Source: CALOCV01 sp942491955
GTDB lineage: Bacteria; Chlamydiota; Chlamydiia; Chlamydiales; CALOCV01
NCBI GenBank assembly: GCA_942491955.1
Contig: CALOCV010000030.1
Span: 124,001 to 188,000, forward strand
Reading direction: 5' to 3'
DNA length: 64,000 nt
Shown piece after piece: positions 34,514 through 43,391 of this stretch. The notes under the pieces were generated by a model. It made no database searches, was not told the origin of the DNA, and worked only from the letters and a program-made list of their open reading frames with translations. Numbering within the stretch: position 1 is the stretch's first letter; every line of letters begins with the position of its first letter. Made by a program: the position numbers and the translations under genes.

Positions 34514-35018
34514 AAACTACCACAGAGCCCACAGAGGACACAGAGAGGGTTTTATATCTTCATTCTGCGAATGCCTTCTACTAGTCGTTTTACATTAAAA
34601 TTAATAAGTAATCCTCGAGTGCAGGCTCCATAGAGCCGTAAATATGACAATAGTTGTGCTTCATGTATTGGCGCTATTCCGTTCACCGATTTAATTTCTA
34701 TGATTACTTGATCCTCTACAACCATATCAAGACGATAGCCACAATCCAACATGACATCTTTATAAAAGATGGGTAGAGGTTGTTGTGCTTCAACTTTCAA
34801 CTTCCTTAGCCTTAATTCATAAATAAGACAAGCTTCATAGGCTGATTCAAGCAGTCCTGGCCCCAGGGCACGATGTACATCGACAGCAGCCCCTATGATC
34901 GCACCTGTTAAAGGATCAGTTTCCTGTCCTTCAGATACTTCAGAAACCAAATAATTAATAAAAAACCTCTCTGTGTTCTCTGTGGACTCTGTGGACTCTG
35001 TGGACTCTGTGGTAGTTT
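34514..35018 (-). repeat. GxxExxY cassette with CACAGAG-unit inverted ends
   Basis: Left end AAACTACCACAGAGCCCACA; right end reads, on the other strand, AAACTACCACAGAGTCCACA with three tandem CACAGAGTC-type units. The arms are inverted and differ in unit number. The right arm abuts the transposase stop codon at 35017-35019. One gene inside (34552-34950). Confidence 0.8.
34552..34950 (-). CDS. GxxExxY protein, PD-(D/E)XK nuclease-like
   Basis: 132 residues, TTG start. GLLESAYEACLIYEL carries the GxxExxY motif; YRLDMVVEDQVIIEIKS gives the Asp ... Glu-x-Lys pattern of the PD-(D/E)XK nuclease fold. Function of the family is unknown. It sits inside an IS between CACAGAG inverted arms, as a passenger. 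A half-copy persists at 6076-6270 in a related IS. No Shine-Dalgarno is obvious. Confidence 0.85.
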   Translation of the reverse strand: MVSEVSEGQETDPLTGAIIGAAVDVHRALGPGLLESAYEACLIYELRLRKLKVEAQQPLPIFYKDVMLDCGYRLDMVVEDQVIIEIKSVNGIAPIHEAQLLSYLRLYGACTRGLLINFNVKRLVEGIRRMKI

Positions 35019-35538
35019 ATAATCTTTTCACAACCAAAACAGCAAAAGCAACTATAACCATATGTAGACTGGTATTTAGCTTTCTTTCGCAATTTTTCCA
35101 TAACCTACGGCACTTCTCTAACCAGGCGAAAGAACGTTCCACAACCCATCTTTTAGGAATTATTTTAAATGTATGAAGCTCGCTCCGTTTTGCAACCTCT
35201 ACTTTGCAGTGGAGAAGCTTTTCTACATTATTTGCAAATGGGTCCCCACTGTAACCTCCATCTACAAGAACGTTTTCTACATCCGATAAAACATCTTCAT
35301 GCAATGAAAACATTTCCAAGGCCCCGCCTCGATCAGTAATATTTGCAGTCGTGATATGAATCGCATGCGGCAACCCTTGTGTATCGACAGCAATATGACG
35401 CTTGATCCCTGATACTTTCTTCCCTGCATCATAACCTTTCTCTTGAGCTGTATCAGTATTTTTTACGCTCTGTGCATCAACAATAATAAAACTAGTTTTT
35501 TCTTTCCGTCCATTGCTTTGTCGGACCTCTCCAACCAA
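35017..35538 (-). CDS. IS5-like transposase, orfB (DDE domain)
   Basis: 173 codons with SFIIVDAQSVKNTD, GIKRHIAVDTQGLP, LVDGGYSGDPF and RWVVERSFAWLEKCRRLWKN, giving the three DDE acidic residues. It is expected to be translated by frameshifting from orfA at the poly-A tract. The stop codon touches the GxxExxY cassette arm. The element appears complete. Confidence 0.88.
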   Translation of the reverse strand: MVGEVRQSNGRKEKTSFIIVDAQSVKNTDTAQEKGYDAGKKVSGIKRHIAVDTQGLPHAIHITTANITDRGGALEMFSLHEDVLSDVENVLVDGGYSGDPFANNVEKLLHCKVEVAKRSELHTFKIIPKRWVVERSFAWLEKCRRLWKNCERKLNTSLHMVIVAFAVLVVKRL

Positions 35539-35821
35539 TTTTTTTTAAAATTTTTTCAAGAGTGCTAACTGAGCTATCATTTTTCTTTTCGCTCCAGACG
35601 CTAAAATAATAGTGGCATGTACGCCATTTAGGGAACTCTTTTGGCAACATTCGCCATTGACATCCACTTTTTAAAACATACAAAACCCCACGGAACACAT
35701 CATATAAATCAATGCTTCGAGGGCGAGTTTTCTTGCGCGCAGATTCAAGAGTAGGCTTAATCTTGTCAAATTGTTCGCGATTGATATCGCTTGGGTAGGA
35801 ATGAGTCACGGCGATCTCCAA
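35492..35821 (-). CDS. IS5-like transposase, orfA
   Basis: 109 codons: MEIAVTHSYPSDINREQFDK, then YDVFRGVLYVLKSGCQWRML and FPKWRTCHYYFSVW, the N-terminal DUF4096-type domain of IS5 transposases. It overlaps orfB by 47 bases around a run of eight A on the coding strand (TTTTAAAAAAAATTGG), a plausible programmed frameshift site producing the OrfAB transposase. Confidence 0.85.
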   Translation of the reverse strand: MEIAVTHSYPSDINREQFDKIKPTLESARKKTRPRSIDLYDVFRGVLYVLKSGCQWRMLPKEFPKWRTCHYYFSVWSEKKNDSSVSTLEKILKKIGWRGPTKQWTERKN

Positions 35822-35878
35822 AACAAAATGCTGAAAAATAAACCTTATATACTTTTCAAGAGATTTTGAACAGGTTCT

Positions 35879-35953
35879 AAGATGATTAAAACATAACGTG
35901 ATTGCGCGCTGAGCGTCGTTCAGGGCGCAATCACGTTATGTTTTAATCATCTT
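35879..35953. repeat. Large hairpin at the xerD 3' end
   Basis: Arms of about 28 bases, left AAGATGATTAAAACATAACG.. and its complement on the right, with a loop of about 19 bases that includes CTGAGCGTCG. The xerD stop (35943-35945) lies in the right arm and the last bases of the IS target duplication in the left arm. No T-run follows in the xerD direction, so it is not a classical terminator. Confidence 0.8.
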
Positions 35954-36866
35954 GAGGTTTTGAAAAAAGTCTATTGGAATCGGTATATCTCCGATGCGCC
36001 AGTTGAAAGGCGTCTTGAATCTCTTTCGAACGAAGATGGGTATACTTATCCGTTGTCCCGATATCTTCATGCCCTAACATATCCTGAACAACACGCAAAT
36101 CGGCCCCTCTTTGAACCAAATGGGTTGCGAACGAATGGCGCAGAAGGTGGGGAAATATCGATCGAAAAACCCCTGCTTTCTTTCCGTATTCGCGTATTCT
36201 CTTCCAAATTTCTTGGCGCGACAACCGCTTTCCCCTTTCTGTTACAAAAAGAACCTCAATGGTTGTAGCTACTTCATCTCGAAAAGAGAAATACCGATCT
36301 ATCGCATCCAATGCCTGTTTTCCCAAAGGAACTACCCTCTCTTTATTCCCTTTTCCGCGTACGCGAAGAAAAGATTCCTCAACAATATCATAAATGGATA
36401 AATCACAAAGCTCACTGACGCGAAGTCCACTCGAATACAAAACTTCTAAAATGGCACGATCACGTGCTCCCACAAAATCATCGGAAATCGGTTGTGCAAT
36501 CAGCGCCTCCACTTCTTTCAGGGAGAGTACGCGGGGAAGGCCTTTTTCTCGTTGGACTGCACCCAATAAAATAGCGGGTATCCTATCCACTCTCTCTTCT
36601 CGTTGCAGAAATCGAAAAAACACACGCAGGGCGATCATCATGCGCTCAATTGTCGCAGGAGCTCTCCCCTTATTCCTTATCGCTTTGACATATTGCGTGA
36701 TGCCTTGTTCATCCAACTCACTCCACTGATGAATGGCTTGTTGTTGCATCCACAAAATAAAGCGACGGACATCCCTTTGATACCCATCAAACGTATTGTC
36801 TGAAACGCCTTTTTCAAAACGCAAATAGGAAAAAAAATCGGTCAAATCTTGTTCAAGAGTTTGCAT
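35943..36866 (-). CDS. xerD: Tyrosine recombinase XerD
   Basis: 307 residues. N-terminal SAM-like core-binding domain (about 1-90), then the catalytic domain with SGLRVSELCDL (first Arg), KERVVPLG, PHLLRHSFATHLVQRGADLR (HxxR) and HEDIGTTDKYTH (Tyr nucleophile). XerD with XerC resolves chromosome dimers at dif. It starts 13 bases inside the end of the upstream hypothetical gene; pgi lies one gene further upstream. XerC is encoded about 8 kb away. Confidence 0.93.
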   Translation of the reverse strand: MQTLEQDLTDFFSYLRFEKGVSDNTFDGYQRDVRRFILWMQQQAIHQWSELDEQGITQYVKAIRNKGRAPATIERMMIALRVFFRFLQREERVDRIPAILLGAVQREKGLPRVLSLKEVEALIAQPISDDFVGARDRAILEVLYSSGLRVSELCDLSIYDIVEESFLRVRGKGNKERVVPLGKQALDAIDRYFSFRDEVATTIEVLFVTERGKRLSRQEIWKRIREYGKKAGVFRSIFPHLLRHSFATHLVQRGADLRVVQDMLGHEDIGTTDKYTHLRSKEIQDAFQLAHRRYTDSNRLFSKPQDD

Positions 36867-37341
36867 ACACGTCTTGCAACCACATATTCAATTCTTTAAC
36901 GTGTTCGGTACTAAGAGCTACTGGAGGAAATCGAATGAATGATCCCTTACCCTCTTCCTCAAAGATCCACTCCTCTTTCCCCTCTTTTCGCAAAAGAAGA
37001 ATTTTCTCGCGCTGTAAAACCAAAGCCCATAGGAATGCTTTCGCCCGATCTCCCTCTTCAAGAAGATCTAAAAGATGTGCAACTCCTCTTTCTTGGAAAA
37101 ATGAAGAGGGAGAGATTTTCGTCTGTTTGCTTCTCTTTTCTACTCTCCATTGCGCCATTATTTTTGGGTATATGTCCTGAATCGAGAGATTTTCCCAACA
37201 GGCGGGACAAAAATCGTGCCGAATCCATTGTCGAGGAGTTTTTTCCTCAAGAACCGAATAATACAAAGACTCCCGCAGAAGAGATTCTTCTCCACGGGAG
37301 CAGCACACATTGCGGCGAGGAATTGTCAGTCCAATTTTCAT
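36853..37341 (-). CDS. Conserved hypothetical with Cys4 metal-site pattern
   Basis: 162 residues. Two Cys pairs (NVCCSRGE and DFCPACWENL) about 30 residues apart suggest a zinc site. The rest is Glu/Lys-rich and helical (VAHLLDLLEEGDRAKAFLWAL). I recognise no named family. Start ATG overlaps the pgi stop as ATGA and its 3' end overlaps xerD, so pgi, this gene and xerD form one transcription unit. Confidence 0.75.
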   Translation of the reverse strand: MKIGLTIPRRNVCCSRGEESLLRESLYYSVLEEKTPRQWIRHDFCPACWENLSIQDIYPKIMAQWRVEKRSKQTKISPSSFFQERGVAHLLDLLEEGDRAKAFLWALVLQREKILLLRKEGKEEWIFEEEGKGSFIRFPPVALSTEHVKELNMWLQDVYANS

Positions 37342-38987
37342 TTTTTCTTTACTTGATCTAGATGAGAGAGGAAGGCAGCACCTAAAGGAAATCGGTTCTC
37401 TTCTTTCTTGCTCACACCCTTGCGACGGTTCACAAAGAGATCTATCATCTGGTTCGCCAACACTTTTCCTAACTGCACCCCTTCTTGGTCAAAGGAGTTA
37501 ATACCCCAAATAAATCCTTGAAAGGCAATTTTGTTTTCAAAATAAGAGAAAAGGGATCCCAACGTATAAGGCGTTAATTGATCGCCTAAAAGGATATGTG
37601 AGGGACGATTTCCCGAAAAGTTTTTATTCGGATTTTTGTTTTTTTCTCCTTTTGCTAGAGCAATGGACTGGGCAAATAGATTGGAGAGTAGTTTCTCTTG
37701 GGAAGAGACCCCTTTCCAATCGACATCTCTATTATAAACCGAATGCTTATAGCCAATAAGTTCCAGAGGAACGACCTGCGTGCCTTGATGAATGAGCTGA
37801 TAAAAGGAGTGTTGCCCATTCGTTCCGGGTTCTCCAAATACCACAGATCCTGTAGCAAAGCAGGCGGGATTTCCCTCTTGGTCAATGGACTTCCCATTGG
37901 ACTCCATCTCAACCTGTTGCAGATGAGCCGGAAATCGAGAGAGAGCTTGGCTATAGGGCACCATGGCATAGGTAGGAGAGTTGAGAAAATTGTGGTTCCA
38001 AATTCCAAGCAAAGCACCTAACAGCGGAATATTGGAATAGATATCTTCTTTCAATGCCAATTTATCCATGGCACTGGCGCCTTTCAAAAATTCATAGTAA
38101 GTAGAAAATCCACATGCAAAAGAGAGCATCACGCCACCCACCATACTCGATGTCGAATACCGCCCTCCTACCCAATCCCAAAGGTAGAATGTTTCCAAAT
38201 ATTTTTTTGGATCATCCATTGGTGAACCAGGAGTTGTGATGCTAACAAAGTGCTTTTCTGTTTGGATTCCTTTTTTAGAGAAAGCTTGGCGAAAAACGTT
38301 TTCATTCGTTGCTGTTTCCAATGTGGTCCCCGATTTGGAAATGACGAGAACCAGTGTCTTCTTTGGATTGATTTCCTGCAAAACGTGTGTGGCATTATCC
38401 GGATCGACATTCCCTACAAAAAAGATGCGTCGCCCTTTTTTTTGTAGGTGCTTCAGTGCGGTAAATGTCGCCTCAGGTCCCAACTCAGACCCTCCCATGG
38501 AAAGGACCACGAGATCGGAAAAGCGTTGCTCTTTATCTATTTTTTGAATAAATTTTTTTAATTTTTCTACCTCTTGCTTGGCCTTTTTTGCCGCCTCTTT
38601 GGCCTCTTTGGACCGGTTGGGTTGCTCAAAAAAATCGCGAAGAGCCGTATGAAGAACTTGGCGATTTTCACTTGCATACCCTTCGATATAATTCATCACT
38701 TCACCCGATTGCATCGCACTCATCTTCTCGACACAATCCGACTCGATAGCAAGTTCGTTGAGTGCTTGCAAAATCTTCTCATCAACACGTTCCGTTCCAA
38801 AAAGAAACGTATAACCGGCCCCTTGCACCTTATAGGTCTGTATTCGTTTTGGTGTAAAAACTTTTGCATCCGTTAAATTAGGGGGTTTTTTTGCCAACTT
38901 GGCTAATTTTGCATAGGCTTTGTACTGTAAAAATACATTTTTTATCTTTTTTTTTGATGTCTTCTTTTTTTCGATGACCATAACCAT
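37338..38987 (-). CDS. pgi: Glucose-6-phosphate isomerase
   Basis: 549 residues from ATG 38987, preceded by AGGAGG. Converts glucose-6-phosphate to fructose-6-phosphate. Visible: LVVLSMGGSELGPEATF, VLVISKSGTTLETATNENVF, SITTPGSPM, WDWVGGRYSTSSMVGGVMLS, GNPACFATGSVVFGEPGTNGQHSFYQLIHQGT and GVQLGKVLANQM. The GEPGTNGQHSF site is the usual PGI signature. The Lys-rich N-terminus resembles other chlamydial forms. Confidence 0.95.
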   Translation of the reverse strand: MVMVIEKKKTSKKKIKNVFLQYKAYAKLAKLAKKPPNLTDAKVFTPKRIQTYKVQGAGYTFLFGTERVDEKILQALNELAIESDCVEKMSAMQSGEVMNYIEGYASENRQVLHTALRDFFEQPNRSKEAKEAAKKAKQEVEKLKKFIQKIDKEQRFSDLVVLSMGGSELGPEATFTALKHLQKKGRRIFFVGNVDPDNATHVLQEINPKKTLVLVISKSGTTLETATNENVFRQAFSKKGIQTEKHFVSITTPGSPMDDPKKYLETFYLWDWVGGRYSTSSMVGGVMLSFACGFSTYYEFLKGASAMDKLALKEDIYSNIPLLGALLGIWNHNFLNSPTYAMVPYSQALSRFPAHLQQVEMESNGKSIDQEGNPACFATGSVVFGEPGTNGQHSFYQLIHQGTQVVPLELIGYKHSVYNRDVDWKGVSSQEKLLSNLFAQSIALAKGEKNKNPNKNFSGNRPSHILLGDQLTPYTLGSLFSYFENKIAFQGFIWGINSFDQEGVQLGKVLANQMIDLFVNRRKGVSKKEENRFPLGAAFLSHLDQVKKK

Positions 38988-39063
38988 AATTTCCTCCTAG
39001 AACTGAAAACTGCAGAATTAGAAAAACAGTAATTTTTCGCAAGCAATAAGAATGCGAGGCGCC

Positions 39064-39092
39064 TTGAAAATTATCTCTTATTTTCGTATTAT
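39064..39092 (+). promoter_or_regulatory. Candidate promoter of lon
   Basis: TTGAAA (39064-39069), 17-base spacer, TATTAT (39087-39092), about 107 bases before the lon ATG in the divergent pgi/lon gap. No CIRCE-like inverted repeat was seen. Confidence 0.55.
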
Positions 39093-39199
39093 TTGCTTTA
39101 AACTTGAGTTGTCATTAGCGGCGATCCGAGTACAATCACGATCGACGAGAGTTTTCAAAAGCCGCGTTAGCTTGAGTTTTAAATAATTTAGAGGAAAAA

Positions 39200-41776
39200 A
39201 TGACGTCAGAAGAATCCCATGAAGAAGATATCGACATCGAACATCTCGAAGATGCCATCATCCAATCGATGGGCCAAAATATCGAGGAAACCATCGATAC
39301 CGTCTCCCTTCCCTCACAACTCCCCATCTTTCCTCTCACCAAACGCCCCTTTTTTCCAGGGATGGCCACCCCCATCGTCGTCGAAAAAGGGACCTACTAC
39401 GAAATCCTCAAACAGGTAGCGAAATCAAAAAAACAATTTATAGGACTTGTCCTCACAAAAAGTGAAACACAAGAAATTGGAGATATTTCTCTCAAAGATC
39501 TCTATCAAGTAGGTGTTGTTGCCAGAATCCTACGTATTATCCCCATTGAAGGTGGAGGCGCTCAAGTCATCCTCAACATGGAAAAAAGAATTTCATTGAA
39601 AAAAGCCTCCCATGAAGGCGACTATATCAAGGCGCACGTCGCCTACCACGAAGATATAAAAACCTTGACAAAAGAGCTTAAAGCCTATTCCATCAGCATC
39701 ATTTCAACTATTAAAGAATTATTGAAACTCAACCCTCTCTTTAAGGAAGAATTGCAAATTTTTCTAAGCCATTCGGATTTTACAGAACCCGGAAAATTGG
39801 CCGATTTTGCCTGTGCACTCACAACTGCTTCAAGAGAAGAACTACAAGAAGTTCTTGCAACGTTTGACCTCGAAAAGCGCATCGAACGCGCCCTAAGCAT
39901 TCTCAAAAAAGAACTCGACCTTGGCATCCTCCAAAACAGCATCAATCAAAAAATCGAAGCGACCATGACGAGAAGTCAGCGAGAACTCTTCTTGCGCGAA
40001 CAACTCAAAACCATTAAACGGGAATTAGGACTTGAAAAAGACGATAAAGCCATCGATCGCGAAAAATTCGAAGGAAGGATGAAAGACCGCGAGATCCCCG
40101 ATGATGTCAAAAGCGTGATTGATGAAGAACTCGACAAACTCTCCGTCATGGAACCTCAATCGGCTGAATATGCCGTCTCTCGCAATTACCTCGATTGGCT
40201 TACCGTTCTTCCTTGGGGAATCAAAAGCCCCGATCGACAAGACCTCAATGAAGCTAAAGACATCCTCGAAACCGATCACTATGGCCTTTCCGATATCAAA
40301 ACGCGGATTCTTGAATTCATTGCCGTGGGAAAATTAACCGGTGGCCTTAAAGGAAGCATTCTTTGCCTTGCAGGCCCCCCCGGTGTGGGAAAAACAAGCG
40401 TCGGTAAAAGCATCGCTCGTGCTCTCGACCGTCAGTTCTACCGTTTTTCCGTCGGTGGAATGCGCGATGAAGCCGAAATCAAAGGACATCGCCGTACCTA
40501 CATCGGTGCTATGCCAGGGAAGCTCATCCAAGCACTTAAGCTATGCCAAACAATGAATCCTGTGATCATGATCGATGAGGTCGATAAAATGGGAAGCAGC
40601 TATCAAGGCGATCCCGGATCGGCTCTACTTGAAGTCCTCGATCCCGAACAAAACCAAGAATTCCTCGACCACTACCTCGATGTCCGTAGCAACCTTTCCG
40701 ATGTCCTATTCATCGTCACAGCCAATGTGTTGGATACCATTCCCGAACCCCTGAAAGATCGCATGGATATCTTGCGTCTATCGGGATACATCATGCAAGA
40801 AAAGGTCGAAATTGCAAAAAAATACCTAATTCCACGCAACCGGAAAAAATGCGGCTTGAAGGCCTCTCAAGTGGTCTTCTCACCCGAAGCCATACGTCTG
40901 ATCATCAATGGATATGCTCGTGAAGCAGGTGTGCGGAACTTGGAAAATTTAATCAAAAAAATCTTGCGCAAAGTCGCTGTAAAAATTGTTGAAGAAGAAG
41001 AAATTCCTGCGCATAAGAAAGGACCCGTAACAACGAGAAAATCCCCCGTACGCATTACGGAAAAAAATCTCCAAATATATCTCGGAAAACCCATCTTTCT
41101 GACAGAACGCCTCTATCCCCAAACCCCCCTCGGCGTCTGCACAGGCCTTGCCTGGACGGCAATGGGAGGCGCTACGCTCTATATCGAAACCATCAAAATG
41201 CCAAGCGATAAAAGAGAAATGCGATTAACCGGCCAGGCAGGTGACGTCATGAAAGAATCGTCCTATATCGCGTGGTCCTACCTCCAAACGAGCATGGCTA
41301 AGTATGCACCCAATCTCTCTTTTTTTGAGAAAGAACAGGTCCATATCCATATTCCCGAAGGAGCCACTCCCAAAGACGGCCCCTCAGCAGGCATCACGAT
41401 GGTCACAGCACTTCTCTCCCTGCTTTTGGGTCATCCTGTAAAAAAAGATTTAGCTATGACAGGAGAACTCACTTTAACAGGTCAAATCTTGCCTGTCGGA
41501 GGGGTAAAAGAGAAAATTGTGGCTGCGCGTCGCGCAGAACTCAAAGAGGTGATATTGCCTAAAGAAAATAAACGCGATTTTGATGAACTTCCCGACTATG
41601 TTAAAAAGGGTTTAAAGATTCACTATGTCTCCCATTATGACGAAGTTTTCCCCTTAGCGTTTCCGCCGAGAAAGAAAAAAGGTGCAACCCATGACAATCA
41701 AGACCCGGCAAAAGAACCTATGGTCCGTCGATTACAGAAAAAAACTCGTTCCCCCCGAAGAGTGGTGCGCGCATAG
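39200..41776 (+). CDS. lon: ATP-dependent protease Lon
   Basis: 858 residues. N-terminal LON domain (LPIFPLTKRPFFPGMATPIV), AAA+ module with Walker A GPPGVGKTSVGKS and Walker B PVIMIDEVDKMG, and protease domain with PKDGPSAGITMVTALLSLL holding the catalytic Ser. AGAGGA precedes the ATG. The C-terminus is odd: the last ~30 residues overlap the next gene by 86 bases. One extra A in the A6 tract at 41675-41680 would instead end Lon at a TGA overlapping that gene's ATG, so a one-base error or slippage is likely. Confidence 0.96.
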   Translation: MTSEESHEEDIDIEHLEDAIIQSMGQNIEETIDTVSLPSQLPIFPLTKRPFFPGMATPIVVEKGTYYEILKQVAKSKKQFIGLVLTKSETQEIGDISLKDLYQVGVVARILRIIPIEGGGAQVILNMEKRISLKKASHEGDYIKAHVAYHEDIKTLTKELKAYSISIISTIKELLKLNPLFKEELQIFLSHSDFTEPGKLADFACALTTASREELQEVLATFDLEKRIERALSILKKELDLGILQNSINQKIEATMTRSQRELFLREQLKTIKRELGLEKDDKAIDREKFEGRMKDREIPDDVKSVIDEELDKLSVMEPQSAEYAVSRNYLDWLTVLPWGIKSPDRQDLNEAKDILETDHYGLSDIKTRILEFIAVGKLTGGLKGSILCLAGPPGVGKTSVGKSIARALDRQFYRFSVGGMRDEAEIKGHRRTYIGAMPGKLIQALKLCQTMNPVIMIDEVDKMGSSYQGDPGSALLEVLDPEQNQEFLDHYLDVRSNLSDVLFIVTANVLDTIPEPLKDRMDILRLSGYIMQEKVEIAKKYLIPRNRKKCGLKASQVVFSPEAIRLIINGYAREAGVRNLENLIKKILRKVAVKIVEEEEIPAHKKGPVTTRKSPVRITEKNLQIYLGKPIFLTERLYPQTPLGVCTGLAWTAMGGATLYIETIKMPSDKREMRLTGQAGDVMKESSYIAWSYLQTSMAKYAPNLSFFEKEQVHIHIPEGATPKDGPSAGITMVTALLSLLLGHPVKKDLAMTGELTLTGQILPVGGVKEKIVAARRAELKEVILPKENKRDFDELPDYVKKGLKIHYVSHYDEVFPLAFPPRKKKGATHDNQDPAKEPMVRRLQKKTRSPRRVVRA

Positions 41777-42221
41777 GGAACGGTTGCGCCAAAATAAAAT
41801 GCGCTTAGCTACATTGAATGGCTCATTTGATCTTCTTCATGCAGGGCATCTACAAATCCTTTACGAAGCCTCGCAACAAGCCGATCATCTGTTGGTTGCT
41901 TTGAATAGCGACCTTTCTATTCAATCGTATAAAGGCCCTGATCGGCCTCTGATCCCCCTAGAATATCGACTCCAAATGGTCGCCATGCTCTCTTGCGTGG
42001 ATACGGTAACCTGGTTCGATGAGACCGATCCTCGACATTTTCTTTCCATAATCCAACCCGAAGTCCATGTGAATGGTGCAGAATACACAACATCGTGTAT
42101 CGAAGCAGACACGATCACACACTTTGGAGGCGAGCTCTACCTCGTTGACCGTATCCCTGGATTATCGACAACGAATCTGCTCAAAAAAATCCAAAAACAA
42201 AGGAACCCATGCGTCGAATAG
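41691..42221 (+). CDS. Heptose-1-phosphate adenylyltransferase-like (RfaE2/HldE-C)
   Basis: 176 residues from ATG 41691. Nucleotidyltransferase motif NGSFDLLHAGHLQIL (HxGH) near residue 41, then LLVALNSDLSIQSYKGPDRPLIP and ..VHVNGAEYTTSCIEADTI, the RfaE C-domain pattern. It would transfer AMP to heptose-1-phosphate or a related sugar phosphate. No kinase domain is fused. Whether this organism makes heptose LPS is not shown by the window, so the substrate is uncertain. Confidence 0.85.
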   Translation: MTIKTRQKNLWSVDYRKKLVPPEEWCAHRERLRQNKMRLATLNGSFDLLHAGHLQILYEASQQADHLLVALNSDLSIQSYKGPDRPLIPLEYRLQMVAMLSCVDTVTWFDETDPRHFLSIIQPEVHVNGAEYTTSCIEADTITHFGGELYLVDRIPGLSTTNLLKKIQKQRNPCVE

Positions 42222-43381
42222 GAACTCTTAAAAAGAAAGAGCAAGCAGAAATTTTTTCCCAATTTCTTCGCCAGAAAGGGATCGATCACCAAGTCGATGT
42301 TTCTCGCAATAATGATTGGGGAAGTGGCGACTATGGCACGATCTCGTGGGTGTTTTGGATTATCGAAGAAGAAAATGCCGAGCAAGCCAACAAATGGTTT
42401 CAGCTCTATCTGACAAACCCCAATGAGTCCCCATTCCCTTCTGTTCATTCGCTCTCTCCTCCTCCTTTAGAATCCGTCGCACCGCCTCCTCCTCCTTCTA
42501 GACAGCAAAAAATTCCTCTAAGGGAGCAGCCTATGGGAGCTTTGACCTGGCTGCTATTACTAACCTGTATCGGACTTTTTTTAGTCGGGCGCTTTTATAC
42601 TCCTACGTTGCCAAACGAAATTCCTCAAGGGTATCCCTATATGGCCCTGTTCTCCTCTCCGATAAAAAAAGCCCTCCTATACGACTTTCCCGAAGCTTTT
42701 GAAATTCTCGATACTCTCGTTGACAACTATGGCATTTCTGCCCTTACCCAACCCAATCTTCTCCCCCCAGCAGGGAAAGCCTTATTGCAAAAATACCAGA
42801 CAACTCCTTATTGGATGGGTGCCTATACCCTCGCTTTAGAGCACAAGACATTGAATTTTTTTTATTGGCCCATTCAAGCCCCTCTATTCGAAAAAATTTC
42901 ACAAGGAGAAGTATGGCGCCTATTTACCCCTGCATTGCTCCATGCCGATTTACTCCATCTTTTTAATATGTTATGGTTGATTGTTCTTGGCAAACAGATC
43001 GAAGCACGTCTTGGTATTCCTCGTACCCTCCTTTTTGTCATCATCGTTGCGATTTTTTCGAATACGTTGCAGTACTTAATGAGTGGTGCCAATTTTCTTG
43101 GCTTTTCAGGCGTCCTTTGCGGTATGCTCACATTCATCTGGGTACGGCTTCGCCATACGCCTTGGGAGGGATATCAACTTCCTGAAGTGACCATTGGTCT
43201 GATGATTTTTTTCATTTTGGCGATGTTTGTTATCCAACTTCTTTCATTTTTTACAGAATTTCACAATCTTGCTAGCTTTTCCCCAGGTATTGCTAACACC
43301 GCCCACCTTTCGGGTGCTGCATTAGGAATACTCCTTGGCTTTCTCCCATTCTTTTCCTGGCGAGCAATAAAAACTTCGTAA
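42209..43381 (+). CDS. Rhomboid intramembrane serine protease (GlpG-like)
   Basis: 390 residues, AAAGGA before ATG 42209. A cytoplasmic N-domain (about 1-75, GlpG-type, with WVFWIIEEENAEQANKWF) and a Pro-rich linker are followed by about six membrane segments. Landmarks: HADLLHLFNMLWLIVLGKQ, FLGFSGVLCGM with the GxSG catalytic Ser, and NTAHLSGAALGILLG with the catalytic His. It cleaves membrane proteins within the bilayer. Overlaps the previous gene by 13 bases. Confidence 0.93.
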   Translation: MRRIGTLKKKEQAEIFSQFLRQKGIDHQVDVSRNNDWGSGDYGTISWVFWIIEEENAEQANKWFQLYLTNPNESPFPSVHSLSPPPLESVAPPPPPSRQQKIPLREQPMGALTWLLLLTCIGLFLVGRFYTPTLPNEIPQGYPYMALFSSPIKKALLYDFPEAFEILDTLVDNYGISALTQPNLLPPAGKALLQKYQTTPYWMGAYTLALEHKTLNFFYWPIQAPLFEKISQGEVWRLFTPALLHADLLHLFNMLWLIVLGKQIEARLGIPRTLLFVIIVAIFSNTLQYLMSGANFLGFSGVLCGMLTFIWVRLRHTPWEGYQLPEVTIGLMIFFILAMFVIQLLSFFTEFHNLASFSPGIANTAHLSGAALGILLGFLPFFSWRAIKTS

Positions 43382-43391
43382 GAGACTCTTT

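Larger units (their letters stand above)
34463..35877 (-). mobile_element. IS5-like element with GxxExxY passenger, 1415 bp
   Basis: Ends are GAGCCTGTTCAGAATCTTT at 34463 and the complement of GAACCTGTTCAAAATCTCT at 35877, flanked by TAA (34460-34462, 35878-35880). From right to left it holds orfA, orfB and then a GxxExxY cassette between the orfB stop and the left end. The 3-bp TNA-type duplication and orfA/orfB layout suit the IS5 family. The sibling at 5496 also holds a cassette copy. Confidence 0.88.

Noticed and set aside
34980..35018. CACAGAG tandem units considered as a CRISPR fragment
   Set aside because: Units are about 10 bp without spacers and form the arm of an inverted repeat; no cas genes in the window.
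35879..35953. Hairpin beside xerD considered as a dif site
   Set aside because: dif is about 28 bp with imperfect 11-6-11 arms; this has ~28-bp perfect arms and a long loop, and does not resemble known dif cores.
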